NCBI GenBank assembly: GCA_013372875.1 | Contig: JABXIW010000171.1 | Span: forward strand, 1 to 7,251 | Reading direction: 5' to 3' | Length of the DNA: 7,251 bases | Source: Gammaproteobacteria bacterium | GTDB lineage: Bacteria; Pseudomonadota; Gammaproteobacteria; Enterobacterales; Kangiellaceae | Part shown: positions 1 through 6,958 of the stretch, one piece after another | How the letters are laid out: each line of letters opens with the position of its first letter | Position numbering within the stretch: position 1 is the first letter of the stretch | Notes under the pieces: model-generated | Database searches by the model: none | Seen by the model: only the letters and a program-made list of their open reading frames with translations | What the model was told of the DNA's origin: nothing | Made by a program: the position numbers and the translations under genes

Positions 1-861
1 ATGTTCTATGCGCTGTTCCACTCTATTTCGGCTTTCAACAATGCTGGCTTCGCTCTCTTTTCTGACAGCATGATGAGTTTTGTCAACGATCCGTTAGTGA
101 GTCTCACCTTAGCTGGTCTGTTTATCTTTGGCGGCTTGGGTTTCACTGTGATTGGTGACGTTTGGCGACATTGGCGTAAAGGTTTCCACTTCTTACATAT
201 TCACACCAAAATCATGTTGATTGCCACGCCGTTACTGCTGTTGGTGGGAACGGTGCTGTTTTGGCTTTTGGAACGTCACAACCCCAACACTATGGGGTCG
301 CTCACTACTGGCGGGCAATGGTTGGCCGCTTTCTTCCAATCAGCCAGTGCGCGGACAGCGGGTTTTAACAGTGTTGATTTAACGCAGTTCACGCAACCAG
401 CATTACTCATCATGATCGTTTTGATGTTGATTGGTGCGGGTTCGACCTCTACGGGTGGCGGTATCAAGGTGTCTACTTTTGCTGTCGCGTTTATGGCGAC
501 GTGGACGTTCTTGCGTCAAAAGAAACACGTGGTGATGTTTAAGAGAACGGTAAACTGGCCAACGGTAACGAAGTCACTGGCAATCATTGTGGTGAGCGGA
601 GCGATTCTCACCACCGCGATGTTTTTGTTGATGCTGACGGAGAAAGCTTCTTTTGACAAAGTGATGTTCGAAACGATTTCTGCTTTTGCAACGGTTGGGC
701 TTACTGCAGGTTTGACAGCAGAGCTTTCAGAACCAGGTAAGTACATCATGATCGTCGTGATGATCATTGGCCGTATTGGACCTTTGACGCTCGCATATAT
801 GTTAGCGAGACCAGAACCAACGTTGATTAAGTACCCAGAAGACACGGTTCTTACTGGTTGA
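1..861 (+). CDS. ktrB: KtrB, K+ channel subunit of the Na+-dependent KtrAB uptake system (5' truncated)
   Basis: This is the C-terminal 286 residues of a Trk/Ktr/HKT superfamily K+ channel subunit of the inner membrane. Such proteins have four M1-P-M2 repeats; repeats B (partial), C and D are present. Filter-type glycines are visible at G16 (NNAGFAL), G121 (SARTAGFNS) and G233 (ATVGLTAG). They match V. alginolyticus KtrB G185, G290 and G402 at a constant offset of 169, so the full protein would be about 455 residues. The small-residue stretch GAGSTSTGGG (145-154) corresponds to the M2C gating loop, and R258 (IIGRIGP) fits the conserved M2D arginine R427. Family knowledge: KtrB works with the cytosolic nucleotide-binding ring KtrA in K+ uptake and osmoadaptation. 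KtrA is not in view and no partner follows. The ATG at position 1 is an internal methionine, not the start. A TrkH paralogue is less likely given the numbering match and length. Confidence 0.93.
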   Translation: MFYALFHSISAFNNAGFALFSDSMMSFVNDPLVSLTLAGLFIFGGLGFTVIGDVWRHWRKGFHFLHIHTKIMLIATPLLLLVGTVLFWLLERHNPNTMGSLTTGGQWLAAFFQSASARTAGFNSVDLTQFTQPALLIMIVLMLIGAGSTSTGGGIKVSTFAVAFMATWTFLRQKKHVVMFKRTVNWPTVTKSLAIIVVSGAILTTAMFLLMLTEKASFDKVMFETISAFATVGLTAGLTAELSEPGKYIMIVVMIIGRIGPLTLAYMLARPEPTLIKYPEDTVLTG

Positions 862-926
862 TTTGTCAGTAATAAGCAAAATGAACGTAAAATAACGTTT
901 TGAATTTAAAGTGATATTTTGACTTT

Positions 927-957
927 TTTGAGCGTCGATTGGTCATCGGCGCTCAAA
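927..957 (+). terminator. Hairpin after ktrB, probable terminator
   Basis: TTTGAGCGTCGAT (927-939) pairs with ATCGGCGCTCAAA (945-957) across a 5-nt loop, giving 13 pairs with one U-G wobble. It lies 65 bp after the ktrB stop codon. The downstream tract is only CATTTATAAAT rather than a clean T-run, so intrinsic termination may be weak. The rest of the gap up to the protease gene (958-1156) shows no other gene, and I see no promoter good enough to call. Confidence 0.5.
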
Positions 958-1145
958 CATTTATAAATAACGTGGTCTTCTGCTCAAATTTTCTTTTTGA
1001 TCCCCTTGTCAGTATTCCCTTATCCTTTCATTTCTGTACCATTCATTCACTTAGTTTATATCTAATGCGTAAATAACCATCAGGTAACCGCTCATTAAAT
1101 TGATGGGTATCTGAGTTCGTTTTACGCATGGTGAATTGAAAAGAT

Positions 1146-1149
1146 GGAG
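1146..1149 (+). promoter_or_regulatory. Ribosome binding site that decides the protease start
   Basis: GGAG lies 7 nt upstream of the TTG at 1157, which is ideal Shine-Dalgarno spacing. The alternative TTG at 1136 has only GGTGA one nucleotide before it. The next in-frame ATG (1184) falls inside the hydrophobic signal-peptide core. The site therefore favours 1157 as the start. Confidence 0.55.
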
Positions 1150-1156
1150 CCGTACT

Positions 1157-4141
1157 TTGAAATTCCACACCCTTGCCTTGACCATGCTGACTGCACTTGT
1201 TGCCGGAAACAGTATGGCAACGACCCCACCATCACCAATTTGGCATCCGATCACGCTGAGTGACGGAAGCAATAGCGAGGCGATTTTACGCGGAACTGCT
1301 GATTTCCATTGGTTTGAAGACAAACAAGGCAATGCCTTGATTCAGGAAGATGGTGTTTGGTTTTTTGCTCAGATCCAGCGTAATTCAGACACCCCTGAGT
1401 TGCTCTCGACTGGTATTGAGAAAACCCAATCCAGTGATGCGCCTGATTCCGCGAAGTTTCGTCCTGACGTGCAAGTTAAGCCGGAGCTGTCTTCGTTAAA
1501 AGCGATTGAACCTATGGCTCGCCAAAACTTATTGCGCACGGCACAAGGTTATCAGGCGATGAGCAGCTCGAGCGTGAAACAGCAGCCTTTGTTGGTTGTG
1601 CAGGTTTCTTTTAACGATCAAGCGATGGTGCACAATTTCGAGCAACGTGTTTTCGACACGAATGGCCAAAGCGTTGTGGATTACTTTGATAAAAACTCTC
1701 AAGGTAAATTCAAAGTCGTCCCAGCTATCGAGAGTTACGGCACCGCGAATGATGGTGTGATCAATGTGACCGTGGCACAAAGCCACCCAAATTGTCACTC
1801 TAGTTCTAGCGACACCACATGTACGGCCAAGCTGAACGCCGTGTTTACAGAGACCTACCAAAAACTGGATCCGTACTTCAATCTTTCTGCTTACGACAGT
1901 AACCAAGATGGAACCGTTGAACCTTCAGAGTTGTCAGTGATGTTTATCTTTGCTGGTGGCGACCGTTCAACCGGATTCCTTGACCGTCCTGCTATCTGGC
2001 CACACAAATTCTCTCACAATGATGTCACGCTAGATGGCAAAAAGATTACTGACTACTGCGTATTTGCTGACTACCAAGTTGATCATCAAGCGACGTTGGG
2101 TGTGATCGTACATGAGCTTGGCCATTTAATGCTTGGCTTGCCGGATTTGTACGCAAGGAACAGTGATGCCTCGATTGGTTCTTGGGGCGTGATGGGCGGT
2201 GGTTCATGGGCACAGAAACCGGGAGACTCATACGCAGGAGACACGCCGGTGAACATGAGTGCGTGGAGCAAACACGCCGCTGGTTTCGTAGTACCAACGA
2301 TCACTCATGAAAGCCCGATGCCTATTTCCGTGAACAACGACGACGTCAAATTGGTGTATCTCGACCCATACTTAAAAGAGTTTGGCCCACGCGTGTATTT
2401 GGAAAACCGTACCTTTAGCGGTTACGACCGAGCATTGGCGGCAGAAGGGGTATTAGCGACGTCTGTGAACGTCCAGAACCGCTTTAACGATGTTGGCGCG
2501 ATGCAGGTTCAAATCATGCAGGCTGATGGTCTGAATGAGTTAGAAAATGATGGAAGCAGTGATGCCGGCGATTTGTATCCTAACGGTGGCACTGAGATTT
2601 CCGACACTTCTAATCCAGGACTTCAAGCAATTGCTGGGTTTGAAACTGGTGTTCGTATTTCTAACATTGCTAGCAGTACGAATGGCGGCAGTTTCTCCCT
2701 TGAGCAAGCGAGCGAGCCAAACAAATCGGCTTGGCTGAACTCTCTCTATCAAGGTTATGTGTTTGCTAGTAGCACAAATACGCTGGCGGTTTCACTAGAT
2801 TTAAATAACGCTACAGAACTGGATGGTATTCAGCTGTACGCGCAAAGAAGCAGCCTTCAAAGTGACATGACTTACCGAGTATGGCGATTCCCATTCTCAG
2901 GTAATGCGGGTTACCGTTTGGTGTTAGACCAAGACAGCGCTGAACTGCTACAACAAGGTTCTTTCCAAAAATCATCACGAATCTTATTCCCTCAGCCAAG
3001 TCAACTAAGTGCTGGTCAGCATCTGTTGGTGGTGGAATTGGAAGGCGGTGAGTTTGAAGCGAACTTTGATTTTGGTCGTGTTCTAAAAACTGAAAAATCC
3101 TCTTTACCTGTGATGTGGACAGGCAGCAATAGCGACATGTACACATTTGGTTTGAATCAGACAGGCTTCTCTTTCGTACCGTTTGCCGCGCTGCTGAATG
3201 TGGATGCGAGTCATGTCGTTGAGGCAAAAGCAGACTCATTGCAAACCGATAAGAACAAGTCAATCGAGTTGAACTTGATGGACAATGACTTTATGGCCGT
3301 TGGTTATCAGTTCAATGTGGACATCGTTCAACAACCAGAACATGGCACCATTTCGGGTAATCAGTACCAACCTGACATGAACTTTGTTGGTTTGGATCGT
3401 TTTCAATATCGTTTGTTGTCGATTGATGGTGCCTACTCATCTTCAATCGTGAATGTTCAGGTGGAAGTGCTTGGCAGCAACGAAGCGCCAGTTGCCGTGA
3501 TTAATGTTGATAATCAAGACATGACGGTTGGGCAGCGAGTCACGCTGTCTGCGTTAAATAGTACGGATGCCGATGGTGACGTGTTGAGTTATCGATGGGA
3601 GCAGTTGGCTGGCACTTCAGTTTCTCTTGGCAATGCAACCAGTGTTAGCGCAAGCTTTACGGTGCCTCAAGGTGCTAAAGCGGGTGAGGTTCTGACATTC
3701 CGTCTTACGGTGGCGGATCCAAGTAACGAAACTTCCAGTGTGACCATCGATTTAACCGTGCAAAACTCAGCTCCAATTACGCTAGCGGATACGGCGACAG
3801 TCGCCGTCGGTGAAAGCATTGTGATTGATGTAGCGGGCAATGATTCGGACGTGAACGGCGATAAACTGGTTGTACAAAGTGTACAAAACTTAACGGGCGT
3901 AGGAATCGCGAGTGTAGAGAACGGAAAAATCCGCTTTCAAGCACCGGATAGTCCGGCTGACGGCATCAAGCTGCAATACACGGTTTCGGATGGCAAAGGT
4001 GCTACTGCAACGGGTGAAGTGACCGTGACGGTTGTTGCTTCTTTGAAAACAACGACGTTTAAAAACTCGGAGGGGGGCGGCAGTGTTTCTTATTGGGCTC
4101 TGATGTTACTCGCTGTATTGGGCTGGCGACGCCGCGTCTAA
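1157..4141 (+). CDS. Secreted M6-family zinc metalloprotease with GlyGly-CTERM tail
   Basis: A 994-residue exported protease (numbered from TTG 1157; 1001 residues if TTG 1136 is used). Residues 1-21 form a signal peptide ending NSMA before TTPP. A propeptide-like region runs to about 140, and the catalytic domain starts near QPLLVVQVSF (about 142). HELGH at 319-323, followed by LMLGLPDLY, gives the zinc ligands and catalytic Glu320; WGVMGGG near M346 is a candidate Met-turn region. DSNQDGTVEPSE (247-258) is a complete EF-hand-type loop, probably binding calcium. A beta-rich linker (about 540-660) leads to three Ig/cadherin/PKD-like domains at about 687-767, 776-868 and 871-961. The tail (973-994) is GGGS, a hydrophobic stretch, then WRRRV: a GlyGly-CTERM signal, in known cases processed by rhombosortase on type II secreted proteins. 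Family knowledge: M6 includes immune inhibitor A and Vibrio PrtV. The different C-terminus makes me unwilling to call this PrtV. Substrate unknown. Confidence 0.9.
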   Translation: MKFHTLALTMLTALVAGNSMATTPPSPIWHPITLSDGSNSEAILRGTADFHWFEDKQGNALIQEDGVWFFAQIQRNSDTPELLSTGIEKTQSSDAPDSAKFRPDVQVKPELSSLKAIEPMARQNLLRTAQGYQAMSSSSVKQQPLLVVQVSFNDQAMVHNFEQRVFDTNGQSVVDYFDKNSQGKFKVVPAIESYGTANDGVINVTVAQSHPNCHSSSSDTTCTAKLNAVFTETYQKLDPYFNLSAYDSNQDGTVEPSELSVMFIFAGGDRSTGFLDRPAIWPHKFSHNDVTLDGKKITDYCVFADYQVDHQATLGVIVHELGHLMLGLPDLYARNSDASIGSWGVMGGGSWAQKPGDSYAGDTPVNMSAWSKHAAGFVVPTITHESPMPISVNNDDVKLVYLDPYLKEFGPRVYLENRTFSGYDRALAAEGVLATSVNVQNRFNDVGAMQVQIMQADGLNELENDGSSDAGDLYPNGGTEISDTSNPGLQAIAGFETGVRISNIASSTNGGSFSLEQASEPNKSAWLNSLYQGYVFASSTNTLAVSLDLNNATELDGIQLYAQRSSLQSDMTYRVWRFPFSGNAGYRLVLDQDSAELLQQGSFQKSSRILFPQPSQLSAGQHLLVVELEGGEFEANFDFGRVLKTEKSSLPVMWTGSNSDMYTFGLNQTGFSFVPFAALLNVDASHVVEAKADSLQTDKNKSIELNLMDNDFMAVGYQFNVDIVQQPEHGTISGNQYQPDMNFVGLDRFQYRLLSIDGAYSSSIVNVQVEVLGSNEAPVAVINVDNQDMTVGQRVTLSALNSTDADGDVLSYRWEQLAGTSVSLGNATSVSASFTVPQGAKAGEVLTFRLTVADPSNETSSVTIDLTVQNSAPITLADTATVAVGESIVIDVAGNDSDVNGDKLVVQSVQNLTGVGIASVENGKIRFQAPDSPADGIKLQYTVSDGKGATATGEVTVTVVASLKTTTFKNSEGGGSVSYWALMLLAVLGWRRRV

Positions 4142-4161
4142 AACGGTATTAAATTTACGGT

Positions 4162-4193
4162 ATAAGCCACTCGCATCGAGTGGCTTATTTTTT
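4162..4193 (+). terminator. Strong Rho-independent terminator after the protease gene
   Basis: ATAAGCCACTCG (4162-4173) pairs perfectly with CGAGTGGCTTAT (4177-4188) around a CAT loop, and TTTTTT covers 4188-4193. It lies about 20 bp after the protease stop codon. This separates the protease gene from the downstream membrane protein gene. Confidence 0.92.
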
Positions 4194-4217
4194 GTGTCTG
4201 ATTTATTTCGACTTTGC

Positions 4218-4247
4218 TCTCATTATCTTATGAGATGTGTTTCTCAT
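4218..4247 (+). repeat. Three alternating TCTCAT/ATGAGA half-sites, operator-like
   Basis: TCTCAT (4218-4223), ATGAGA (4230-4235) and TCTCAT (4242-4247) are separated by exactly 6 nt each time, so successive half-sites start 12 bp apart and alternate in orientation. They make two overlapping inverted repeats in the leader of the membrane protein gene, 70-100 bp before its start. The outer copies extend to a 9-bp direct repeat TCTCATTAT. A dimeric regulator could bind here, or the RNA could form two mutually exclusive short hairpins. No known regulator's consensus is recognised. Confidence 0.45.
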
Positions 4248-4316
4248 TATTTTTAAAGCGATTTTTCTACTCTGCGGTTACCCTAAGGGCAGATTTTTAC
4301 AAATTAAGGATGTTGT

Positions 4317-5129
4317 ATGTCAACCGAGGACTTTTCTGTTTCGGCAGTATGCCGAGAAGCGGCAGTGATGGTCAGAAGGAACCTACTCGCAATTGTCATT
4401 GCTTGTATTCCATTAATCATCGTGCACTCAATTTTTGTGTTTATGTATCCTGAAATAACGGGGCAAGATCAAGCGAGCGTCCAAGAAGGAAACATCACGG
4501 GATTTTATTTCGTCACAATCGTTTTATACCCACTTGTTGCTGCGATGGCTGCTGTGCGTGTGCACCGGATTTATTTGGTTGGCGATTACATGCACTCGGC
4601 GTTGGATGTGTTTCGTTTGTCGGCCCGAGAATTCCGTTTCATTGGCTGGTGGATATTGTTTGGACTGATGATGATGCTCGTCATTGGTATCCCAATCTTT
4701 GTATTGTCGTTTATCTACATTGCAGAAAGCGGTGAACCCGATTTTGTCGCCATGGCGTTTATCACAACAGTTGCAAGCATTCCAGGCTATTGGGTGATGG
4801 CGCGTTGGTCGTTTGTTCTGCCAGCGACCGCAATGGATCATCAGCCGCGCAGTTTGCGTCGTTCATGGAACCAAAGCAGACCATACAACAAGCAAGTATT
4901 CATTTTGATGGGATTAATTCCATTAGGTGCAGGATTACTCAGTCAGCTTATCTTTAGCCACTTTACGAATTTCTTCATGCTGAGTTTTGTTGGCGTTGCC
5001 TATGGTATTTTCGGCGCGTACCAGCTGGCATTGTTATCGTTGAGCTATAAAACGGTAGTGGATATCGAACGCGCTCGTTTTGATACGCCATCAGAGCCAC
5101 CAAAAACGGGTGAAGAATTTTCCGCTTAG
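4317..5129 (+). CDS. Uncharacterised integral membrane protein, about six transmembrane helices
   Basis: A 270-residue protein starting at ATG 4317, with AAGGA at 4306-4310 six nucleotides upstream. I do not recognise a named family with certainty. Hydrophobic segments lie at about 22-44, 62-82, 108-136, 143-166, 193-213 and 217-243, consistent with six helices and both termini in the cytoplasm. The N-terminus (about 1-20) is polar with VRR before helix 1, and the C-terminal tail (about 248-270) is charged and proline-rich. The stretch RWSFVLPATAMD, then SLRRSWNQSRP (about 163-189), resembles a loop seen in poorly characterised YciC/UPF0259-type and glycerophosphodiesterase-membrane-domain proteins; this is a resemblance from memory only. 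There is no catalytic motif, nucleotide-binding site or transporter signature. It is flanked by a terminator upstream and a hairpin downstream, so it is probably monocistronic. Function unknown. Confidence 0.85.
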   Translation: MSTEDFSVSAVCREAAVMVRRNLLAIVIACIPLIIVHSIFVFMYPEITGQDQASVQEGNITGFYFVTIVLYPLVAAMAAVRVHRIYLVGDYMHSALDVFRLSAREFRFIGWWILFGLMMMLVIGIPIFVLSFIYIAESGEPDFVAMAFITTVASIPGYWVMARWSFVLPATAMDHQPRSLRRSWNQSRPYNKQVFILMGLIPLGAGLLSQLIFSHFTNFFMLSFVGVAYGIFGAYQLALLSLSYKTVVDIERARFDTPSEPPKTGEEFSA

Positions 5130-5145
5130 TCAATTTGATCGTTTT

Positions 5146-5178
5146 TACATACCACCTCCGTTTGTGAGGTGGTATGTA
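5146..5178 (+). terminator. Perfect 13-bp hairpin after the membrane protein gene
   Basis: TACATACCACCTC (5146-5158) pairs without mismatch to GAGGTGGTATGTA (5166-5178) across a 7-nt loop, starting 16 bp after the stop codon. The position suggests a terminator or a 3'-end stabilising structure. GCGGGTGAA follows instead of a T-run, and the T-run is on the upstream side (GTTTTT), so classical intrinsic termination in the + direction is not well supported. Confidence 0.45.
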
Positions 5179-5267
5179 GCGGGTGAATACCTTTCCTGCC
5201 GTCTTCGCGTTATTCACGCAAAATACCCATGCCCATTTCATGGCTGAATGACAGTGACGTTCACACG

Positions 5268-5273
5268 TATACT
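5268..5273 (+). promoter_or_regulatory. Possible -10 element upstream of selO
   Basis: TATACT matches the sigma-70 -10 consensus at five of six positions and lies 35 bp before the selO ATG. The -35 region at the right distance (CTGAAT at 5244-5249 with an 18-bp spacer) is poor. The gap 5179-5267 holds no other clear element. Tentative. Confidence 0.25.
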
Positions 5274-5307
5274 GACAACAGTACTTCTTTTTATTAAGGA
5301 ACCCCAC

Positions 5308-6777
5308 ATGTCCATTTGGCAACGGGTCAGTTTCACCCATCGCTTTAGTCAATTACCGTCAGCTTTCTATACTTTGGTCGAGCCACAACCCTTGGATAAT
5401 ACTCGCTGGGTTGCTTGGAATGTTGAGTTTGCGCAGCAGTTTGGTTTACCAGCAGCGCAAAACGATGAGCTATTGGCGGTTTTTTCTGGGCAAAGCGAAT
5501 TCGAACCGTTTCGTCCTCTGGCGATGAAATATGCAGGGCATCAGTTTGGCGTCTACAACCCAGACTTGGGCGATGGACGTGGATTGCTGTTGGCGGAAAT
5601 TGAGCATCAAAATGGCACTTGGTTTGATATTCACCTTAAAGGCGCGGGGCTAACACCCTACTCGCGAATGGGGGATGGCAGGGCAGTGTTGCGCTCAACC
5701 ATCCGTGAGTATCTATGTAGCGAAGCCATGGCGGGGCTTGGGATCCCGACGACTCGTGCTCTTGGCATGATGGTTAGTGACACGCCTGTTTATCGCGAGA
5801 AAACAGAATTCGGTGCAATGTTGATTCGTATGGCGGAGACCCACGTGCGTTTTGGCCATTTCGAGCACCTTTTCTATACCAATCAATTGGCAGAGCAAAA
5901 GTTGCTGGCGGACAAAGTCATCGAGTGGCACTTTGCTGATTGTGCGTCGGCAGAGAAGCCATACGCTGCAATGTTTGGTGAAATTGTTCAGAAAACAGCA
6001 GACATGATTGCTTACTGGCAAGCGTATGGGTTTGCTCATGGCGTGATGAACACCGATAACATGTCAATTCTCGGGCAAACCTTTGATTACGGGCCATTTG
6101 GTTTTCTCGACGATTACGAACCGGGGTACATTTGTAACCATTCTGATTATCAGGGGCGTTATGCGTTCGAGCAGCAACCGCGAATTGCCCTGTGGAATCT
6201 TTCTGCTTTGGCGCATGCCTTATCACCGCTCGTCGAGCGAGAAGATTTAGAACAGGCACTGAGCCAATTTGAAGGGCGTTTAAGCCAGCAGTTTAGCTGC
6301 TTGATGCGCAGTAAGCTGGGTTTGAAAACAAAAATTGCAGAAGACGGACGTTTGTTTGAGTCGATGTTTGAACTGCTTAATCAGAATCATACCGACTACA
6401 CGCGATTGTTTAGAGCGTTGTCCAACCTCGATAAACAGCCAGCGCAAGAGGTCATCGATTTGTTTATTAACCGGGAAGCCGCCCAAGCTTGGCTTGATTT
6501 GTATTTGGCTCGATGTGAGCTGGAGGTAGATGAAATTGGTGAGCCGATTTCAGCCGAGCAGCGTTGTGAACAGATGCGCCAAGCCAACCCGAAATACATT
6601 CTTCGTAACTACCTTGCGCAATTGGCTATCGATAAAGCTGAGGAAGGGGATTTCAGCGAAGTTCACCGTCTTGCTGAGATACTTCGCCATCCATACGATT
6701 CGCAACCAGAGTTTGAAGCGTATGCCAAACTGCCGCCAGAGTGGGGGAAAAAGATGGAGATCAGCTGCTCCTCATAA
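5308..6777 (+). CDS. selO: SelO (YdiU), protein adenylyltransferase with a pseudokinase fold
   Basis: A 489-residue protein, close to the E. coli SelO length of 478. SelO transfers AMP from ATP to Ser/Thr/Tyr of target proteins, using a kinase fold with ATP bound in flipped orientation; E. coli targets include metabolic and redox proteins. Visible motifs are the conserved [15 protein letters not shown] (67-81), K111 in [14 protein letters not shown] (122-130), E134, the catalytic segment HGVMNTDN with D250/N251, and the DFG-equivalent DYGPFGF with D260. Their spacing agrees with K113, E136, D252, N253 and D262 of Pseudomonas syringae SelO. C276 (GYICNHSD) and C487 (third from the end, CSS) match E. 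coli C272 and C476, which form an activity-controlling disulfide. ATG 5308 is chosen because AAGGA lies 7 nt upstream and MSIWQRVSF looks like the normal N-terminus; the in-frame ATG at 5248 would add 20 unrelated residues. The gene appears intact and monocistronic. Confidence 0.96.
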   Translation: MSIWQRVSFTHRFSQLPSAFYTLVEPQPLDNTRWVAWNVEFAQQFGLPAAQNDELLAVFSGQSEFEPFRPLAMKYAGHQFGVYNPDLGDGRGLLLAEIEHQNGTWFDIHLKGAGLTPYSRMGDGRAVLRSTIREYLCSEAMAGLGIPTTRALGMMVSDTPVYREKTEFGAMLIRMAETHVRFGHFEHLFYTNQLAEQKLLADKVIEWHFADCASAEKPYAAMFGEIVQKTADMIAYWQAYGFAHGVMNTDNMSILGQTFDYGPFGFLDDYEPGYICNHSDYQGRYAFEQQPRIALWNLSALAHALSPLVEREDLEQALSQFEGRLSQQFSCLMRSKLGLKTKIAEDGRLFESMFELLNQNHTDYTRLFRALSNLDKQPAQEVIDLFINREAAQAWLDLYLARCELEVDEIGEPISAEQRCEQMRQANPKYILRNYLAQLAIDKAEEGDFSEVHRLAEILRHPYDSQPEFEAYAKLPPEWGKKMEISCSS

Positions 6778-6818
6778 ATGGGTCATTTCCCACCCATATC
6801 CTTTGGGTTTGTGGGTGG
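6778..6818 (+). repeat. Overlapping inverted repeats after selO (weak terminator or enhancer site)
   Basis: ATGGGT (6778-6783) pairs with ACCCAT (6792-6797) across 8 nt. Overlapping this, CCACCCA (6790-6796) pairs with TGGGTGG (6812-6818) across 15 nt. The repeats begin directly at the selO stop codon. Only a weak pyrimidine tract (TTTCCCTCCTTTT) follows, so terminator function is uncertain. They lie roughly 100-140 bp upstream of the inferred dctP transcription start, a normal place for sigma-54 enhancer sites. Confidence 0.4.
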
Positions 6819-6859
6819 ATTTCCCTCCTTTTGGCTCTCGCTTGTCAACTTTAATATTT

Positions 6860-6872
6860 TAATGGATTGATT
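6860..6872 (-). promoter_or_regulatory. Candidate IHF binding site upstream of dctP
   Basis: TAATGGATTGATT read on the complementary strand is AATCAATCCATTA, an exact match to the IHF consensus WATCAANNNNTTR. It is embedded in AT-rich DNA and centred about 25 bp upstream of the -24 element, around -50 relative to the inferred start. IHF bending at this position typically brings an upstream activator to sigma-54 RNA polymerase. Confidence 0.5.
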
Positions 6873-6888
6873 TTAAATAAAAAAATAG

Positions 6889-6905
6889 TTGGTCTGTTAA
6901 TTGCT
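6889..6905 (+). promoter_or_regulatory. Candidate sigma-54 (RpoN) promoter for dctP
   Basis: TTGGTCTGTTAATTGCT carries GG (6891-6892) and GC (6903-6904) separated by exactly 10 nt, with TTGCT at the -12 end as in the consensus YTGGCACG-N4-TTGCW. The middle CAC is replaced by TCT. Transcription would start near 6915-6917, giving a leader of about 65 nt. Dicarboxylate TRAP genes in proteobacteria are often under DctD/sigma-54 control, which supports the call. Confidence 0.6.
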
Positions 6906-6914
6906 CTTTGATGA

Positions 6915-6958
6915 ACATCCGTACCCATCACCTTAACTTCATGGACGGGATGGGATGT
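6915..6958 (+). other. Leader hairpin just upstream of the dctP ribosome binding site
   Basis: CCATC (6925-6929) pairs with GATGG (6949-6953), and ACATC (6915-6919) pairs with GATGT (6954-6958). Together they make a ten-pair stem with a 5-nt bulge on one side and a 19-nt apical loop. An alternative ATCAC/GTGAT pairing (6927-6931 with 6957-6961) uses the same bases. The structure ends 8 nt before the Shine-Dalgarno sequence, so it could affect translation or mRNA stability. No riboswitch class is recognised. Confidence 0.3.

Noticed and set aside
1..3. ATG at position 1 as the real ktrB start
   Set aside because: The protein begins inside the second repeat of the channel. Alignment by pore glycines shows about 169 residues are missing upstream.
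1034..1066. Sigma-70 promoter around TATATC/TCTAAT before the protease gene
   Set aside because: No acceptable -35 element lies at the proper distance from either candidate -10.
2811..3263. Antisense open frame of 150 codons within the protease gene
   Set aside because: The residue pattern looks like a shadow of the coding strand, with no signal for translation and no recognisable domain.
4271..4298. TCTGC/GCAGA hairpin followed by TTTTT before the membrane protein gene, as an attenuator
   Set aside because: The stem has only five pairs with a 13-nt loop, and the T-run is immediately followed by the ribosome binding site region. The support is too weak.
4214..4453. Open frame of 79 codons overlapping the start of the membrane protein gene
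   Set aside because: It has no ribosome binding site, an unlikely composition, and overlaps a well-supported gene in another frame. Its first part is leader DNA.
5254..5264. GTGACGTTCAC as a CRP site upstream of selO
   Set aside because: CRP sites need TGTGA and TCACA arms separated by 6 bp; here the arms are 3 bp apart.
5248..5307. A 20-residue N-terminal extension of SelO from ATG 5248
   Set aside because: The AAGGA seven nucleotides before ATG 5308 and the usual SelO N-terminus favour 5308. A possible -10 element (5268-5273) would also lie inside the extension.
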